From contig NC_022792.1 in the NCBI RefSeq assembly GCF_000504085.1, positions 1,144,001 through 1,208,000 on the forward strand: a stretch of 64,000 bases of DNA. Reading direction: 5' to 3'. Both the position numbers and the translations under genes were made by a program. Each line of letters opens with the position of its first letter. The stretch's first letter is position 1. The notes under the pieces are model-generated. The model made no database searches. It saw only the letters and a list, made by a program, of their open reading frames with translations, and was not told where the DNA came from. Origin of the DNA: Pseudothermotoga elfii DSM 9442 = NBRC 107921 (GTDB taxonomy: Bacteria; Thermotogota; Thermotogae; Thermotogales; DSM-5069). This document shows, one piece after another, positions 56,000-64,000 of this stretch.

Positions 56000-57337
56000 G
56001 TGAAAATGAAGCTTTTTTTACTGCTCATGATATGTGCTATTACAGCATTTGCGGCAAAAGCGAAGGTCGTCGAGTTAACATTTACTTTTTGGGGTACCGA
56101 TCTTGAAGCAAAAGTTGTAACTGAAGCTTGCGAAAAATTCAACAAAGCTCATCCAAATATCAAAGTTACACCAATGCATATACCTACCAACTATACCGAG
56201 AAACTTACCGCAATGGTAGCTGCCGGAACCCCACCGCACATAGGTTACTTATATGAACCAACGGTTCTTGACTGGGCCTCTCAGGGAATACTTTACGATC
56301 TTTCAGAAGCCATTAAAAATGATTCGCTGCTGTCAGATAAGTTGCCCCAGCTTTACTGGTATTACGACGGAGGAAAAAAGATTGCAGGTATAACTGTAGC
56401 GGCAGAATTCATGATTACTTACTACAACAAAGATTTATTTGACAAAGCAAAGGTGCCCTACCCACCGACAAAGCCCGAAGAATGGACATGGGATAAATTT
56501 GTTGAAACGGCAAAAAAGCTGACTTTTGACAGCAAGGGAAGAACTCCCTATGATCCTAATTTCGATCCGGACAACATAGTACAGTACGGTGCAGTTATAC
56601 CCTTATGGTGGTGCCCATTGCTTCCACTTATCTGGTCCAACGGGGGAGATATAGCTGATGAAACTGGAACAAAACCAATGATAAATTCTCCCGAGACGAT
56701 GGAAGCATTGCAAAAAATTTACGATCTCATCTATAAAGAACATGCAGCTGCCCCACCAACAGTGTCTGATGCATTTCCAAGCAGCAACATAGCTTTGCAA
56801 ACTGGCCAGGTTGCAATGGTACTTGATGGGCAGTGGTCTATGCAAGAGGCCGGAGAAATGGTTAAAGAAGGGAGCCTCAATCTTGGGCTGGCACCAATGC
56901 CGTATTTCAAGAAACCTGTAACAGGCGTTATAGGAACACCAATAGTAATTTTCAAAGATGCAGTGAAGAATGATCCAGATGTTCTGAATGCCGCTTTGGA
57001 GTTCCATAAATTTATTCAGGATCCAGAAAATGTTCTTCCTTTGATTCGCTGCGGTTTATGGCAACCAACCACACTTGATTGGTACACAAAAGAAGAATAC
57101 ATAAACAAATGGCTGAATCCTGAGATACATCCGGCTGAATACAAAGCCGCAGTGATTGATTATTATCCATACGCCAGACCTTATCCAATATCTTATTTGA
57201 AGAACTCGGCAGAAATCAACACGATTTTTGGTCAGGAAATGACAAGGATTTTTTATGGCAATGAAGATATTGTAAAGGTCTGCAATGAGGCCGCTGAGAG
57301 GTTGAAATCATTACTTGTCGGCAGGTACGACAGGTAA
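56000..57337 (+). CDS. ABC transporter extracellular sugar-binding protein, tandem copy A
   Basis: 445 residues, GTG start after GGAGGAGGG. Signal peptide about 1-18; then TFTFWGTDLEAKVVTEACEKFNKAHPNIKVTPMHIP and other family-1 patterns. It is a close paralogue of the next gene, with long stretches identical at DNA level (56402-56532 and 57051-57171). Copy A is less like copy B around residues 195-215 and 290-345, which may line the ligand pocket. An AraR-type half site lies upstream. Confidence 0.93.
   Translation: MKMKLFLLLMICAITAFAAKAKVVELTFTFWGTDLEAKVVTEACEKFNKAHPNIKVTPMHIPTNYTEKLTAMVAAGTPPHIGYLYEPTVLDWASQGILYDLSEAIKNDSLLSDKLPQLYWYYDGGKKIAGITVAAEFMITYYNKDLFDKAKVPYPPTKPEEWTWDKFVETAKKLTFDSKGRTPYDPNFDPDNIVQYGAVIPLWWCPLLPLIWSNGGDIADETGTKPMINSPETMEALQKIYDLIYKEHAAAPPTVSDAFPSSNIALQTGQVAMVLDGQWSMQEAGEMVKEGSLNLGLAPMPYFKKPVTGVIGTPIVIFKDAVKNDPDVLNAALEFHKFIQDPENVLPLIRCGLWQPTTLDWYTKEEYINKWLNPEIHPAEYKAAVIDYYPYARPYPISYLKNSAEINTIFGQEMTRIFYGNEDIVKVCNEAAERLKSLLVGRYDR
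56402..56532 (+). repeat. 131-bp block identical to 57778-57908
   Basis: DNA of binding-protein copies A and B is identical over these 131 bases (both begin GCAGAATTCATG), third codon positions included, while flanking parts differ freely. A sign of recent gene conversion between tandem genes. Confidence 0.85.
57051..57171 (+). repeat. 121-bp block identical to 58436-58556
   Basis: Second identical block between the tandem binding-protein genes, in the 3' third (both begin GCGGTTTATGGC). Similarity continues with single differences for about 20 bp on the right and drops sharply on the left. Confidence 0.85.
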
Positions 57338-57375
57338 TTTCAAAACAAAACTGTGAATTCGGGGAGGTTAGTTTG

Positions 57376-58722
57376 ATGAGGTTTAGAATTTTCATCTTAG
57401 TATTGACGGTCCTTTTTTCTGTTCTTTTAACAGCTAAAACCATTGAATTGACGTTTGCATTCTGGGGAGATCAATTAGAAGCAAAAGCAGTAACTGAAGC
57501 TTGCGAGAAATTCAACAAAACTCATCCAAATATCAAAGTTACACCAATGCATATACCTCAATATCTCGAAAAGATATCCGCAATGATTGCCTCAGGAAAT
57601 CCACCGCATATAGCTTATCTTGTTGAAAGTCGTGTTCTTGGCTGGGCTTCCGAAGGTATTCTGGTTGATTTAACAGAACTTTTGCAGAAAGACCCTGACC
57701 CTATTATCAAAAATAAATTACCCCAGCTTTACTGGTATTACGACGGAGGAAAGAAACTCGCTGGCGTGAGTTTTGCCGCAGAATTCATGATTACTTACTA
57801 CAACAAAGATTTATTTGACAAAGCAAAGGTGCCCTACCCACCGACAAAGCCCGAAGAATGGACATGGGATAAATTTGTTGAAACGGCAAAAAAGCTGACT
57901 TTTGACAGTAAGGGAAGAACTCCCTATGATCCTAAATTCGATCCAAAAAATATCGTTCAATATGGTGCAGCAATAGGTGGAGGAGGGACAAGCCCATGGG
58001 TTCTTTATCCTCTACTGTGGTCCAATGGAGGAGATATAGTTGATGAATCAGGATATGAGGTAAGATTGGACTCACCTGAGACGATGGAAGCATTGCAAAA
58101 AATTTACGATCTTATCTACAAAGAACATGCGGCGATAGCACCTGCTGCCGCAGATGCATTTCCAAGTCTGAATGTTGCTTTGCAAACCGGCCAGGTTGCA
58201 ATGGTACTTGATGGGCAGTGGGCCATGCAGGAGGCCGCTCAGATGGCAAAGGAAGAAGGCATGAGATTTGGTGTAGCACCCCTGCCATATTTCAAAACTC
58301 CCGTCACTGGCGTAGAAGGTGCCCCTATGGGTATATTCAAAGATGCTGTAAAAGATGACCCGGAGGTATTACAGGCGACCTGGGAATTCTACAAATTTAT
58401 TCAAAATCCTGAACAGGTTGTTGACGTAGTGAGAAGCGGTTTATGGCAACCAACCACACTTGATTGGTACACAAAAGAAGAATACATAAACAAATGGCTG
58501 AATCCTGAGATACATCCGGCTGAATACAAAGCCGCAGTGATTGATTATTATCCATATGCCAGACCTTATCCAAATGCTTATTTAAAGAACGTTGCCGAAA
58601 TCAATACTATAGTTGTTCAGGAAATGAGCAGGATTTTCTACGGCAATGAAGATATCGCAAAAGTATGTAAGGAAGCTGCCGAGAAAATTAAACCGCTTCT
58701 GGCAGGAAGATACGATAAATAA
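57376..58722 (+). CDS. ABC transporter extracellular sugar-binding protein, tandem copy B
   Basis: 448 residues from the ATG at 57376 (GGGGAGG upstream). Signal peptide about 1-18. Paralogue of copy A, 38 bp downstream, sharing the permeases that follow. Two binding proteins feeding one permease pair usually widen the range of ligands, e.g. arabino-oligosaccharides of different length. Unlike copy A, it is followed by a hairpin. Confidence 0.93.
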   Translation: MRFRIFILVLTVLFSVLLTAKTIELTFAFWGDQLEAKAVTEACEKFNKTHPNIKVTPMHIPQYLEKISAMIASGNPPHIAYLVESRVLGWASEGILVDLTELLQKDPDPIIKNKLPQLYWYYDGGKKLAGVSFAAEFMITYYNKDLFDKAKVPYPPTKPEEWTWDKFVETAKKLTFDSKGRTPYDPKFDPKNIVQYGAAIGGGGTSPWVLYPLLWSNGGDIVDESGYEVRLDSPETMEALQKIYDLIYKEHAAIAPAAADAFPSLNVALQTGQVAMVLDGQWAMQEAAQMAKEEGMRFGVAPLPYFKTPVTGVEGAPMGIFKDAVKDDPEVLQATWEFYKFIQNPEQVVDVVRSGLWQPTTLDWYTKEEYINKWLNPEIHPAEYKAAVIDYYPYARPYPNAYLKNVAEINTIVVQEMSRIFYGNEDIAKVCKEAAEKIKPLLAGRYDK

Positions 58723-58751
58723 AATAAAGGGGGGCTTTCCCCCTTTTATTT
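58722..58751 (+). terminator. hairpin between binding-protein and permease genes
   Basis: AAATAAAGGGGG and CCCCCTTTTATTT pair around a short GCTTT loop (58722-58751). The AT-rich outer stem gives a T-rich 3' side, so it can act as a terminator on this strand. Confidence 0.7.
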
Positions 58752-58772
58752 GGAACAAAGGGGTGTGGACAC

Positions 58773-59654
58773 TTGAGAAAGTTCGAACGTAAATGGGGAA
58801 TTTTGCTCGCTTTGCCTGGGATTCTCGGATATTTTATCTGGGTTCTGGGTCCAACAATTGCTGCGATATTCATGAGTTTTACCAACTGGTCCCTTGCAGG
58901 AAATCCTCAATGGATAGGTTTTGAAAACTACGCAAAGCTCTTTGATGATTTCATTTTCAAAAAATCAATTTTTATAACTTTTTACTACGCTGTTGGGAGT
59001 GTCGTAGCAGGGTTAGTCGTGAGTTTTTTCTGGGCTCTGCTCTTAAATTCCAAAGTTCCTGCGAGATCTATTTTTCGAACCATATTTTTTATACCATCAA
59101 TAACTCCTGCTGTTGCAGTAGCAATGGTTTGGTTGACACTTTATCATCCTCAATTTGGTTTGCTCAATCATCTTTTCAAGTCTATAGGTTTACCTGCTCT
59201 AAAATGGATTTATGATGAAAAACAGGTGATTCCTGCTTTTATTGTGATGAGCACCTGGACAATAGGTTATACCATAACAATTTTTTTGGCAGGCCTTCAG
59301 GGTATACCAAATTATCTCTACGAAGCTGCCATGCTCGATGGTGCAACATGGTGGCATAGACTCAGGCATGTCACAATTCCCATGATGACACCGACAATTT
59401 TTTTCAACCTCCTGATGGGTGTAATAGGTGCTCTTCAAGGGGGATTTACGCAGGCTTATATTATGACAAGTGGCGGGCCAAATTATGCAAGTATGTTCTA
59501 TACATACTATATTTTTCTGAACGGGTTTCAGTACGGAAAAATGGGCTATGCCTGCGCCTTATCTGTAATAATGTTCTTAATTATCATGTGTCTCACTGTA
59601 TTAATATTCAGAACCTCTCGTTACTGGGTGTACTACGAAGCACTGAGAAGATAA
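58773..59654 (+). CDS. sugar ABC transporter permease, MalF type
   Basis: 293 residues, six membrane segments, EAA loop LYEAAMLDGATWWHRLRHVTIP near 185. TTG start; AAAGGGGTG upstream. Confidence 0.92.
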   Translation: MRKFERKWGILLALPGILGYFIWVLGPTIAAIFMSFTNWSLAGNPQWIGFENYAKLFDDFIFKKSIFITFYYAVGSVVAGLVVSFFWALLLNSKVPARSIFRTIFFIPSITPAVAVAMVWLTLYHPQFGLLNHLFKSIGLPALKWIYDEKQVIPAFIVMSTWTIGYTITIFLAGLQGIPNYLYEAAMLDGATWWHRLRHVTIPMMTPTIFFNLLMGVIGALQGGFTQAYIMTSGGPNYASMFYTYYIFLNGFQYGKMGYACALSVIMFLIIMCLTVLIFRTSRYWVYYEALRR

Positions 59655-59667
59655 GGGGGTATACAGT

Positions 59668-60516
59668 GTGATAAGTACCGTTGGTAGAAAATCAAATTAT
59701 CTGACAGGCAGAATAATCGTATTTGTCATTCTTGTGATGGGAGCAATTATTTATTTGATGCCATTTTTATGGCTTATAAGGAGTTCTTTCATGACAACTG
59801 GCCAGATTTTCCGAATGCCCCTTGAGTGGATGCCTAAACCTTTCAAATGGCAGAATTACCCTCAGGCTCTCACTGCTATGCCTTTTTTCCGTTATTTGTT
59901 CAACACACTTATAGTTTTATTTTTTGTGGAAGCGGGAACGTTACTCACAGCACCTATGGCTGCTTTTGCTTTTTGCAGACTGCGCTGGCGAGGAAGAGAT
60001 CTAATGTTTTTCATAATATTAACTTCATTGATGATTCCTTATGCTGTTACGTTGATACCGACATTTATTCTCTGGAAAACACTTGGTGGGGTTAATACAT
60101 ATTTACCGTTGACGGTTCCGGCGTGGTTTGGAGGGGGAGCTTATAACATATTTTTGCTCAGACAGTTTTTTGCAGGTCTCCCAATTGAACTTGATGAAGC
60201 TGCTTATCTTGACGGAGCCACACCGTGGAATGTTTTGTGGAAAATAATCGTTCCACTATCTAAACCGGCTTTGATTACCGTTGCTGTGTTTACATTCCTT
60301 GGAGTTTGGGGAGATTTGATGGGACCTATAATTTATCTGAATGATGCAAAAAAATACACACTCGCTGTCGGACTTACTATATTTCGTGGTGCTTATAGTA
60401 CAAAATGGAATTTACTTATGGCAGCTTCAGCCGTTATCATGGTCCCGCCAATTATTCTGTATTTCATTGGTCAGAGATACTTCCAGCGCGGTATAGTCAT
60501 GACTGGTATGAAATAA
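59668..60516 (+). CDS. sugar ABC transporter permease, MalG type
   Basis: 282 residues, six membrane segments, EAA loop LDEAAYLDGATPWNVLWKIIVP near 178. GTG start after AGGGGGTA. It is followed after 14 bp by the GH127 gene, so glycan uptake and cleavage are linked. Confidence 0.93.
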   Translation: MISTVGRKSNYLTGRIIVFVILVMGAIIYLMPFLWLIRSSFMTTGQIFRMPLEWMPKPFKWQNYPQALTAMPFFRYLFNTLIVLFFVEAGTLLTAPMAAFAFCRLRWRGRDLMFFIILTSLMIPYAVTLIPTFILWKTLGGVNTYLPLTVPAWFGGGAYNIFLLRQFFAGLPIELDEAAYLDGATPWNVLWKIIVPLSKPALITVAVFTFLGVWGDLMGPIIYLNDAKKYTLAVGLTIFRGAYSTKWNLLMAASAVIMVPPIILYFIGQRYFQRGIVMTGMK

Positions 60517-60530
60517 AGGAGGCGACCTTT

Positions 60531-62426
60531 ATGGATAATAAACAAGTGATCAGAACTGAGAAAAGCCCATATTCTGTTATGAAAGGCGTAGATCTATCCG
60601 CTGTGGTGATGAAAGGTTTCCTTGGCAGGTATTTTGACAGAGCAGCTGATGTTACTCTTCCAAAGATGTATGAAACTCTTGAAAAAACTGGGAGAATTGA
60701 CAATTTCAGATTTGCTTCTAACAGGAAAGAAGGTTCTTTTCAGGGCTTTAGATTTAATGACACGGATGCATACAAATGGATTGAGGCAGTCTCATTTCTC
60801 TTTGCTTCTCGAATAAATCCCGATCTTGAGGAAAAAGTCGATCTTGTCATAGACGAAATCATAGCTGCTCAGGATGAAGATGGTTATCTTGACAGCTACT
60901 ATCCAAAGAGCAGAAATCATGAAAGATGGACAGAATTAAGCTGGTCTCATGAGATGTACTGTGCTGGACATTTGCTGCAGGGTGCTATAGCACACAGGAG
61001 AATCACCGGGAAAGAAACTTTATTTAAAGCGGCTCAAAGGTTTGCAGATCTTATCGAAAAACTTTTTGGACCGGGTAAAAAACCTGAGCTTGATGGCCAT
61101 CCAGAAATTGAGATGGCTCTTGTGGAACTCTACAGAGAAACAGCTGACAGAAGATATCTTGATCTTGCAGATTATTTTATCAGAGCGCGAGGCAAGGGTA
61201 ATGCGAGCAGCAAGAAATATCCAGGTATAACGCCTGAATATTTTGTAGATCACAAGCCTTTTGTGGAACTTGAAGAAATGGTTGGACATGCAGTTAGAAT
61301 GCTTTATTTATGCTGTGGGGTTACTGATCTTTATCTTGAAACTGGAAGAGAAGATCTTTTTACCACTCTCGAGAGACTCTGGCAAAATCTGGTGGAGAAA
61401 AAAATGCATATCACTGGTGGATGTGGCTCGAGATCAGAATGGGAAGCGTTCGGGGAAAATTATGAACTACCAAACAAAAGGGCATACACAGAAACTTGCG
61501 CAGCGATAGCAAATTTCATGTGGAATTACAGAATGCTGTTTGCAACCGCTGATGGAAAATATGCCGATGTCATGGAACAAACGCTGTACAATGGACTTCT
61601 CTCAGGCATATCTACGGATGGCTGGCATTATTTTTATGACAACCCTCTTGAAAGTGATGGAACTCATCGAAGGCGCGAATGGTTCGAGTGTGCATGTTGC
61701 CCACCAAATATAGCAAGGCTTATAACATCACTCCCCGGATATTTGTACAGCCTTTCAAAAGATGAAACCAGGCTCTGGATAAATCTGTACGAAGCGAATG
61801 AGATCAATCTCAACACATCCCATGGAACCATGAAACTTTTGCAGGAAACTGAATATCCATGGTCGGGTGATATAAGGTTGACTGTTTTAGAATCAAATAT
61901 AGAACAATCTCTATCTTTGTATCTCAGAATACCGGGATGGGTAAGAGATTTTTCGTTGATGATTAATGGCGAACCCGTGGATGTCAAAATTGAAAAAGGC
62001 TATGTTGAAATAAGGAAAATATGGAAGAATAAAGACCAGATAGAACTAAAATTTGTAATGCCAGTTGAGTTGATTCAAAGTCATCCATATGTTGAAGAAA
62101 ACCGTGGAAGAGTGGCTATTAAAAGAGGACCAGTTGTTTATTGTGCCGAAGGGGTTGACAACGATTTTGATGTTCGAGCTCTTTCATTATCTTATAAATC
62201 TATGAGTGTGGATTTTGAACAAGTCGGTGGTCTTGGAAAGATTCCTGTGATAACGGGCAATGGGCATGTAGAAGAATTGTCTGCATGGAAAGGTAAACTT
62301 TATCTTCCCGTCAACACACAAAATCCGAGAACGAAACCCGTAAACTACAAATTGATACCTTACCACCTCTGGGCTAACAGAGAAGCTACCCCCATGGTAG
62401 TCTGGATCAAATTTTCTCAAGATTAG
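60531..62426 (+). CDS. GH127 beta-L-arabinofuranosidase (DUF1680 family)
   Basis: 631 residues, as expected for GH127. An all-alpha (alpha/alpha)6 catalytic domain occupies about 1-420, with beta domains after it. The cysteine-based active site is intact: TETC near 330 (Glu and Cys zinc ligands) and ECACCPPN near 385 (zinc Cys and nucleophile Cys), with GGCGSRSEWEAFGENYELPN before it. Known members release beta-1,2-linked L-arabinofuranose from hydroxyproline-linked oligosaccharides of plant extensins. No signal peptide, so it acts on imported material. Start at 60531 after AAAGGAGG. Related GH146 cannot be fully excluded. Confidence 0.9.
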   Translation: MDNKQVIRTEKSPYSVMKGVDLSAVVMKGFLGRYFDRAADVTLPKMYETLEKTGRIDNFRFASNRKEGSFQGFRFNDTDAYKWIEAVSFLFASRINPDLEEKVDLVIDEIIAAQDEDGYLDSYYPKSRNHERWTELSWSHEMYCAGHLLQGAIAHRRITGKETLFKAAQRFADLIEKLFGPGKKPELDGHPEIEMALVELYRETADRRYLDLADYFIRARGKGNASSKKYPGITPEYFVDHKPFVELEEMVGHAVRMLYLCCGVTDLYLETGREDLFTTLERLWQNLVEKKMHITGGCGSRSEWEAFGENYELPNKRAYTETCAAIANFMWNYRMLFATADGKYADVMEQTLYNGLLSGISTDGWHYFYDNPLESDGTHRRREWFECACCPPNIARLITSLPGYLYSLSKDETRLWINLYEANEINLNTSHGTMKLLQETEYPWSGDIRLTVLESNIEQSLSLYLRIPGWVRDFSLMINGEPVDVKIEKGYVEIRKIWKNKDQIELKFVMPVELIQSHPYVEENRGRVAIKRGPVVYCAEGVDNDFDVRALSLSYKSMSVDFEQVGGLGKIPVITGNGHVEELSAWKGKLYLPVNTQNPRTKPVNYKLIPYHLWANREATPMVVWIKFSQD

Positions 62427-62437
62427 GAGGATAGATA

Positions 62438-63523
62438 ATGAAAAGATCTCAACAACTTTTGAATCTTGTCAGGTCCTCAATTAATCCAGATGTAGATACC
62501 ATTATGATATGGAATTACGAAAATTCTTCCAGAGCAAACACTATTTATCTGTCTGGCTTTAGAGGATCTTTCAGCGTCTTAATTTTGCGCGACGACAGTT
62601 GCTATATAGTAACTGATTCAAGGTATTTCGAACAGGCAGAAAGCGAGACTGATTTTGTTCTCGTCAGGCATGCAAACAATACACTTGCAGACACTGTATC
62701 AAATCTGCTCGAAAGATTATCTGCAAAAGTTGTTGGTTTTGAAGCACAGAGACTGGACTGTAAAAGTTACAGTGATCTGACTGAGAAAATCAATGTGAAA
62801 TTCGTCCCAATTGACAGTGCAATTCATCAACTCAGGTCTGTCAAGACACAGGAAGAAATTGAGTCCATACGCAAAGCAACCATGGTAGCAGAACAGGCAT
62901 TTTTAGAAACTCTAAAGTTCATTAAAGAGGGTGTGACAGAAGCTGAAATATGTGCCGAACTGGAGTACAGAATTAAAAAGCTTGGAGGGCAGGTTGGGTT
63001 TGAAACGCTCATAGGTTCTGGCCCAAGAACATCTATGCCGCATGTTAAGCCGACAAATAAGCAGGTAAGAAATGGCGAACTGATTTTATTTGATTTCGGT
63101 GCACGAGTAGATGAATACTGTTGTGATATAACACGAATGGTAGTGATAGGGAGTGCTTCTGAAAAAATCAAAGAGTGCTATTATATTGTAAAGCAATCTC
63201 TCAAGAAGGCAACCGAGGCAGGCAAAGCCGGTATGAGTGGCAAAGATGTCGATTTTGTGGCAAGAGAGGTTGTTCAGAAAAGCAAATATTCCGAGTTCTG
63301 CTTCAGATATGGTTTAGGACATGGTATAGGACTTGAGGTTCACGAAGAGCCAAGGTTCAGTCCTAAAGCTACTGATCCATTGCCAGAGAATGCTGTTGTA
63401 ACTATTGAGCCTGGTATTTATATTCCCGGTGAATTTGGGATAAGAATCGAAAACGACGTGATTGTAAAAAGTTCATCTTTTGAAACAATAACAACTCTGT
63501 CAGAGGACCTGACAGTACTTTAA
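62438..63523 (+). CDS. M24 metallopeptidase (Xaa-Pro aminopeptidase or dipeptidase type)
   Basis: 361 residues. N-terminal creatinase-like domain (about 1-125) and pita-bread domain (about 130-355) with all five metal ligands: LFDFGARVDEYCCDITR near 213-229 (two Asp), GLGHGIGLEVHEEP near 290 (His), TIEPGIYIPG near 325 (Glu), RIENDV near 340 (Glu). Such enzymes split bonds next to proline, and some accept hydroxyproline. Placed 11 bp after GH127 and 24 bp before a glycyl-radical enzyme, with GGAGGA as ribosome-binding site. Confidence 0.92.
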   Translation: MKRSQQLLNLVRSSINPDVDTIMIWNYENSSRANTIYLSGFRGSFSVLILRDDSCYIVTDSRYFEQAESETDFVLVRHANNTLADTVSNLLERLSAKVVGFEAQRLDCKSYSDLTEKINVKFVPIDSAIHQLRSVKTQEEIESIRKATMVAEQAFLETLKFIKEGVTEAEICAELEYRIKKLGGQVGFETLIGSGPRTSMPHVKPTNKQVRNGELILFDFGARVDEYCCDITRMVVIGSASEKIKECYYIVKQSLKKATEAGKAGMSGKDVDFVAREVVQKSKYSEFCFRYGLGHGIGLEVHEEPRFSPKATDPLPENAVVTIEPGIYIPGEFGIRIENDVIVKSSSFETITTLSEDLTVL

Positions 63524-63547
63524 GATCTATTTCTGGAGGTGGCCAGT

Positions 63548-64000
63548 GTGGAAAGGACCAAAATATACGAAGAGCTTGAAAAAAGGCGCTCCGCTATAAA
63601 ACCGATCAACAAGCGGATCAAAAAACTCAGAGATGAAAGTGTAAGCGCTAAAGCTAAAGTTTCTCTTGAACGCGCGAAGCTTATAACTGATTTTTACAAA
63701 ATGGCGCCGAAAAATGTTTCATACCCTGTCTTACGCGCGCTGGCTTTCAAATACCTCATGGAAAACTGCAGCCTTCCAGTTGAAGATGGGCAGTTAATAA
63801 TTGGCATCAGAGGTACTGGCCCCAAAGAAGTTCCCACTTATCCAGAAATATGCGTTCACACTCTGGAGGATCTCGAGACACTGGCAACAAGAAAAAACAT
63901 GCCATTTCAGGTCGATAGTCAAACACGTAAAGTGTATGAAGAAGAAATAATACCTTTCTGGCAAGGACAGGCAATGAGAGACATTCTCTTTCAAAATTTG
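63548..64000 (+). CDS. glycyl-radical enzyme, N-terminal part, resembling trans-4-hydroxyproline dehydratase (cut by window end)
   Basis: 151 codons are visible from a GTG after GGAGGTGG, open to the window edge. The N-terminus of the PFL/diol-dehydratase-like family is clear: ISLERA-like VSLERAKLITDFYK near 36-49, ENCSLPVEDGQLIIG near 72-86, PTYPEICVHTLEDLE near 95-109, YEEEIIPFWQGQ near 131-142. PTYPEIC and EEEIIPFW are features I associate with HypD, which turns trans-4-hydroxy-L-proline into pyrroline-5-carboxylate. Glycerol or propanediol dehydratase and others share parts of this. The active-site Cys, the Gly loop and the activase gene lie beyond the window. Confidence 0.75.
   Translation, partial: MERTKIYEELEKRRSAIKPINKRIKKLRDESVSAKAKVSLERAKLITDFYKMAPKNVSYPVLRALAFKYLMENCSLPVEDGQLIIGIRGTGPKEVPTYPEICVHTLEDLETLATRKNMPFQVDSQTRKVYEEEIIPFWQGQAMRDILFQNL

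Noticed and set aside
56603-57007. 134-codon minus-strand frame
   Set aside because: Antisense to binding-protein copy A; not kept in copy B in the same form.

Overview
The window reads as a chromosome segment of a low-GC, thermophilic, sugar-fermenting bacterium of the Thermotogales, most likely Pseudothermotoga or a close relative. This is an inference from gene content: a glycerol-3-phosphate dehydrogenase / oxidoreductase / DUF1667 / GlpP set, a gal operon with a GH36 relative, PL1 pectate lyase with a GH4 enzyme, many sugar ABC transporters, and a 30-bp CRISPR repeat of the Thermotoga GTTTCAAT...GGATGGAAAC kind. No rRNA, tRNA or cas gene was seen.

Layout. 1-1950: a large serine recombinase and the frameshifted C-terminal remnant of a second copy. 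2036-3244: a CRISPR array with 18 full repeats and a broken last repeat; the recombinase begins only 85 bp from repeat 1, where the leader should be. 3271-10397: two convergent glycerol operons (glpA-like, oxidoreductase, DUF1667 on +; membrane hydrolase, glpK, glpP on -). Both begin with a leader RNA that can fold into matched terminator and antiterminator helices. 10470-15042: an MBL hydrolase, a PrcB-domain protein, a shortened GH36 homologue that seems to have lost its catalytic aspartates, galT and galK, followed by a structured IS200/IS605-like remnant. 15375-20645: an FCD/GntR regulator, a PLP lyase, a sugar ABC transporter and a cupin. 20649-23054: a sugar transferase and a coiled-coil protein. 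23390-29858: a ROK-controlled operon with a sugar-type ABC transporter, an amidohydrolase and an argininosuccinate-lyase-like enzyme. 30256-34774: a complete liv branched-chain amino acid ABC transporter. 34777-38202: transaldolase, a DUF438/hemerythrin/PAS protein and a MATE exporter. 38512-42491: an ABC transporter with its LacI regulator. 42488-50375: a pectin/uronate block (GH4, two Gfo/Idh/MocA oxidoreductases, ABC transporter, PL1 pectate lyase). 50466-64000: an L-arabinose block (AraR-type regulator, AraD-type epimerase, two ABC transporters, GH127 beta-L-arabinofuranosidase) running into an M24 Xaa-Pro-type peptidase and the start of a glycyl-radical enzyme resembling trans-4-hydroxyproline dehydratase.

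How it works together. The segment is mainly a plant-cell-wall and glycerol catabolic island. Six carbohydrate ABC systems have binding proteins and permeases but no ATPase gene, so they probably share an ATPase encoded elsewhere. In almost every case the binding-protein gene is followed by a hairpin before the permeases. The two most interesting systems are the covarying glp leader RNAs next to a GlpP gene, and the right-hand arabinose/peptidase/glycyl-radical block, which looks like a route for using arabinosylated, hydroxyproline-rich plant wall glycoproteins.
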